The notes under the pieces: generated by a model
What the model was told of the DNA's origin: nothing
The model's database searches: none
Seen by the model: the letters and a program-made list of their open reading frames with translations, nothing else
Shown here: one piece after another, positions 5,336-5,807 of the stretch
Layout: every line of letters starts with the position of its first letter
How positions within the stretch are numbered: the first letter of the stretch is position 1
Program-made: the position numbers and the translations under genes
Assembly: GCA_005798925.1 (NCBI GenBank)
Contig: SYID01000220.1
Coordinates: 1 to 5,807, forward strand
Direction: 5' to 3'
Source: Verrucomicrobiota bacterium
GTDB lineage: Bacteria > Verrucomicrobiota > Verrucomicrobiia > Opitutales > UBA953
DNA length: 5,807 bases

Positions 5336-5807
5336 ATGCGTCGCGCGTCCCCGCTCCTTCTCCTGGCCTTCGCCGCAGTGGCCGCCGCGACGGACTTCGC
5401 GCACGAGGTCGTGCCCATTCTCCGCAGACATTGCGGCGAGTGCCACACCGGCGACAAGAAGAAGGGCGGCTTTTCGATGAACACCCGCGCCTCGTTCCTC
5501 GAAGGCGGTGAGAACGGCGCCGTGCTCGTGCCTGGTTCGGCCGAGCGCAGCAAATTGCTCGAGGTCGTGACCACCGCTGATCCCGACGAGCGCATGCCGC
5601 CGAAAGGCCCGCGCGTGAGCGCGGCCGAGGTCGCCGTCCTGCGCGACTGGGTGGCGCAGGGCGCCGCCTGGGCCGAAGGCTTCGCCTTCAAGCAACCCGC
5701 CTATGAGGCGCCCCTGCGCCCGCGCCGGCCCGAGCTGCCCGCCCCCCGCGCCGGCCGCCCGCATCCGATCGACCGCGTGCTCGACGGCTGGCTCGCCGCC
5801 AAGGGCG
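5336..5807 (+). CDS. Planctomycete-type cytochrome (PSCyt1) protein with DUF1549 start, N-terminal part
   Basis: The gene starts at ATG 5336 and stays open for 157 codons to the window edge, so it is incomplete. Residues 1-18 form a signal peptide (MRRASPLLLLAFAAVAAA). The PSCyt1-type haem domain follows: FAHEVVPILRRHCGECH places the haem site CGECH at 33-37, and DERMPPKG supplies M87 as the likely distal haem ligand. LRDWVAQGAAW (102-112) closes the domain. A Pro/Arg-rich linker leads to HPIDRVLDGWLAAKG (143-157), which looks like the beginning of a DUF1549 (PSCyt2) domain. In this family DUF1549 is usually followed by DUF1553, and a DUF1501 protein is often encoded next door. These proteins are abundant in Planctomycetota and Verrucomicrobiota, and their reaction is not well defined. 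The gap to the lactonase gene is 13 nt, so cotranscription is likely. No Shine-Dalgarno is seen. Confidence 0.9.
   Translation, partial: MRRASPLLLLAFAAVAAATDFAHEVVPILRRHCGECHTGDKKKGGFSMNTRASFLEGGENGAVLVPGSAERSKLLEVVTTADPDERMPPKGPRVSAAEVAVLRDWVAQGAAWAEGFAFKQPAYEAPLRPRRPELPAPRAGRPHPIDRVLDGWLAAKG

Noticed and set aside
4093..5691. 532-codon open frame on the minus strand
   Set aside because: It spans the antisense of three plus-strand genes and their gaps, and its composition is typical of a shadow frame.

Overview
The window is about 5.8 kb of GC-rich, gene-dense bacterial DNA. It most likely comes from Verrucomicrobiota, with Planctomycetota as the alternative. This rests on gene content: a PSCyt1-type cytochrome running into the start of a DUF1549-type domain, a divergent type I sulfatase, a lactonase-fold lipoprotein, and an uncharacterised exported monohaem protein of a type I associate with these phyla. 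It also rests on base composition and on the scarcity of clear Shine-Dalgarno sequences. No marker gene fixes the taxon.

Layout from left to right. (1) Positions 1-157 (+) hold the last 51 codons of an SGNH/GDSL hydrolase with the terminal DxxH motif. (2) A 12-bp hairpin at 178-210 sits between convergent genes and probably terminates transcription in both directions. (3) A minus-strand pair, read from 2513 down to 221, consists of a 319-aa sigma-70 family factor followed 43 nt later by a 429-aa exported c-type haem protein. (4) A 267-bp intergenic region (2514-2780) is partly AT-rich and partly filled with G runs and GCCGGCC repeats. It holds a perfect 8-bp hairpin and candidate -10 elements for the divergent units. 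(5) A plus-strand unit follows: an exported sulfatase (2781-4130), a lactonase-type beta-propeller lipoprotein (4153-5322), and the start of a PSCyt1/DUF1549 protein (5336 to the window edge). The gaps between them are 22 and 13 nt, which suggests one operon.

How the genes may work together (inference). Every complete non-sigma product carries an export signal, so the locus probably acts in the periplasm or at the cell surface, plausibly on sulfated or oxidised carbohydrate, with c-type cytochromes providing redox functions. The sigma factor could control its own downstream cytochrome gene, the divergent operon, or both.

The two features most worth a second look are in proteins. The sulfatase keeps the catalytic Cys but replaces two normally conserved active-site residues: the Arg of CxPSR is Leu, and the His of GKWH is Trp. 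The sigma factor keeps a housekeeping-like -35 reading helix but has changed the residues that normally read the -10 element. I see no tRNA, rRNA, CRISPR array, insertion sequence or phage gene.
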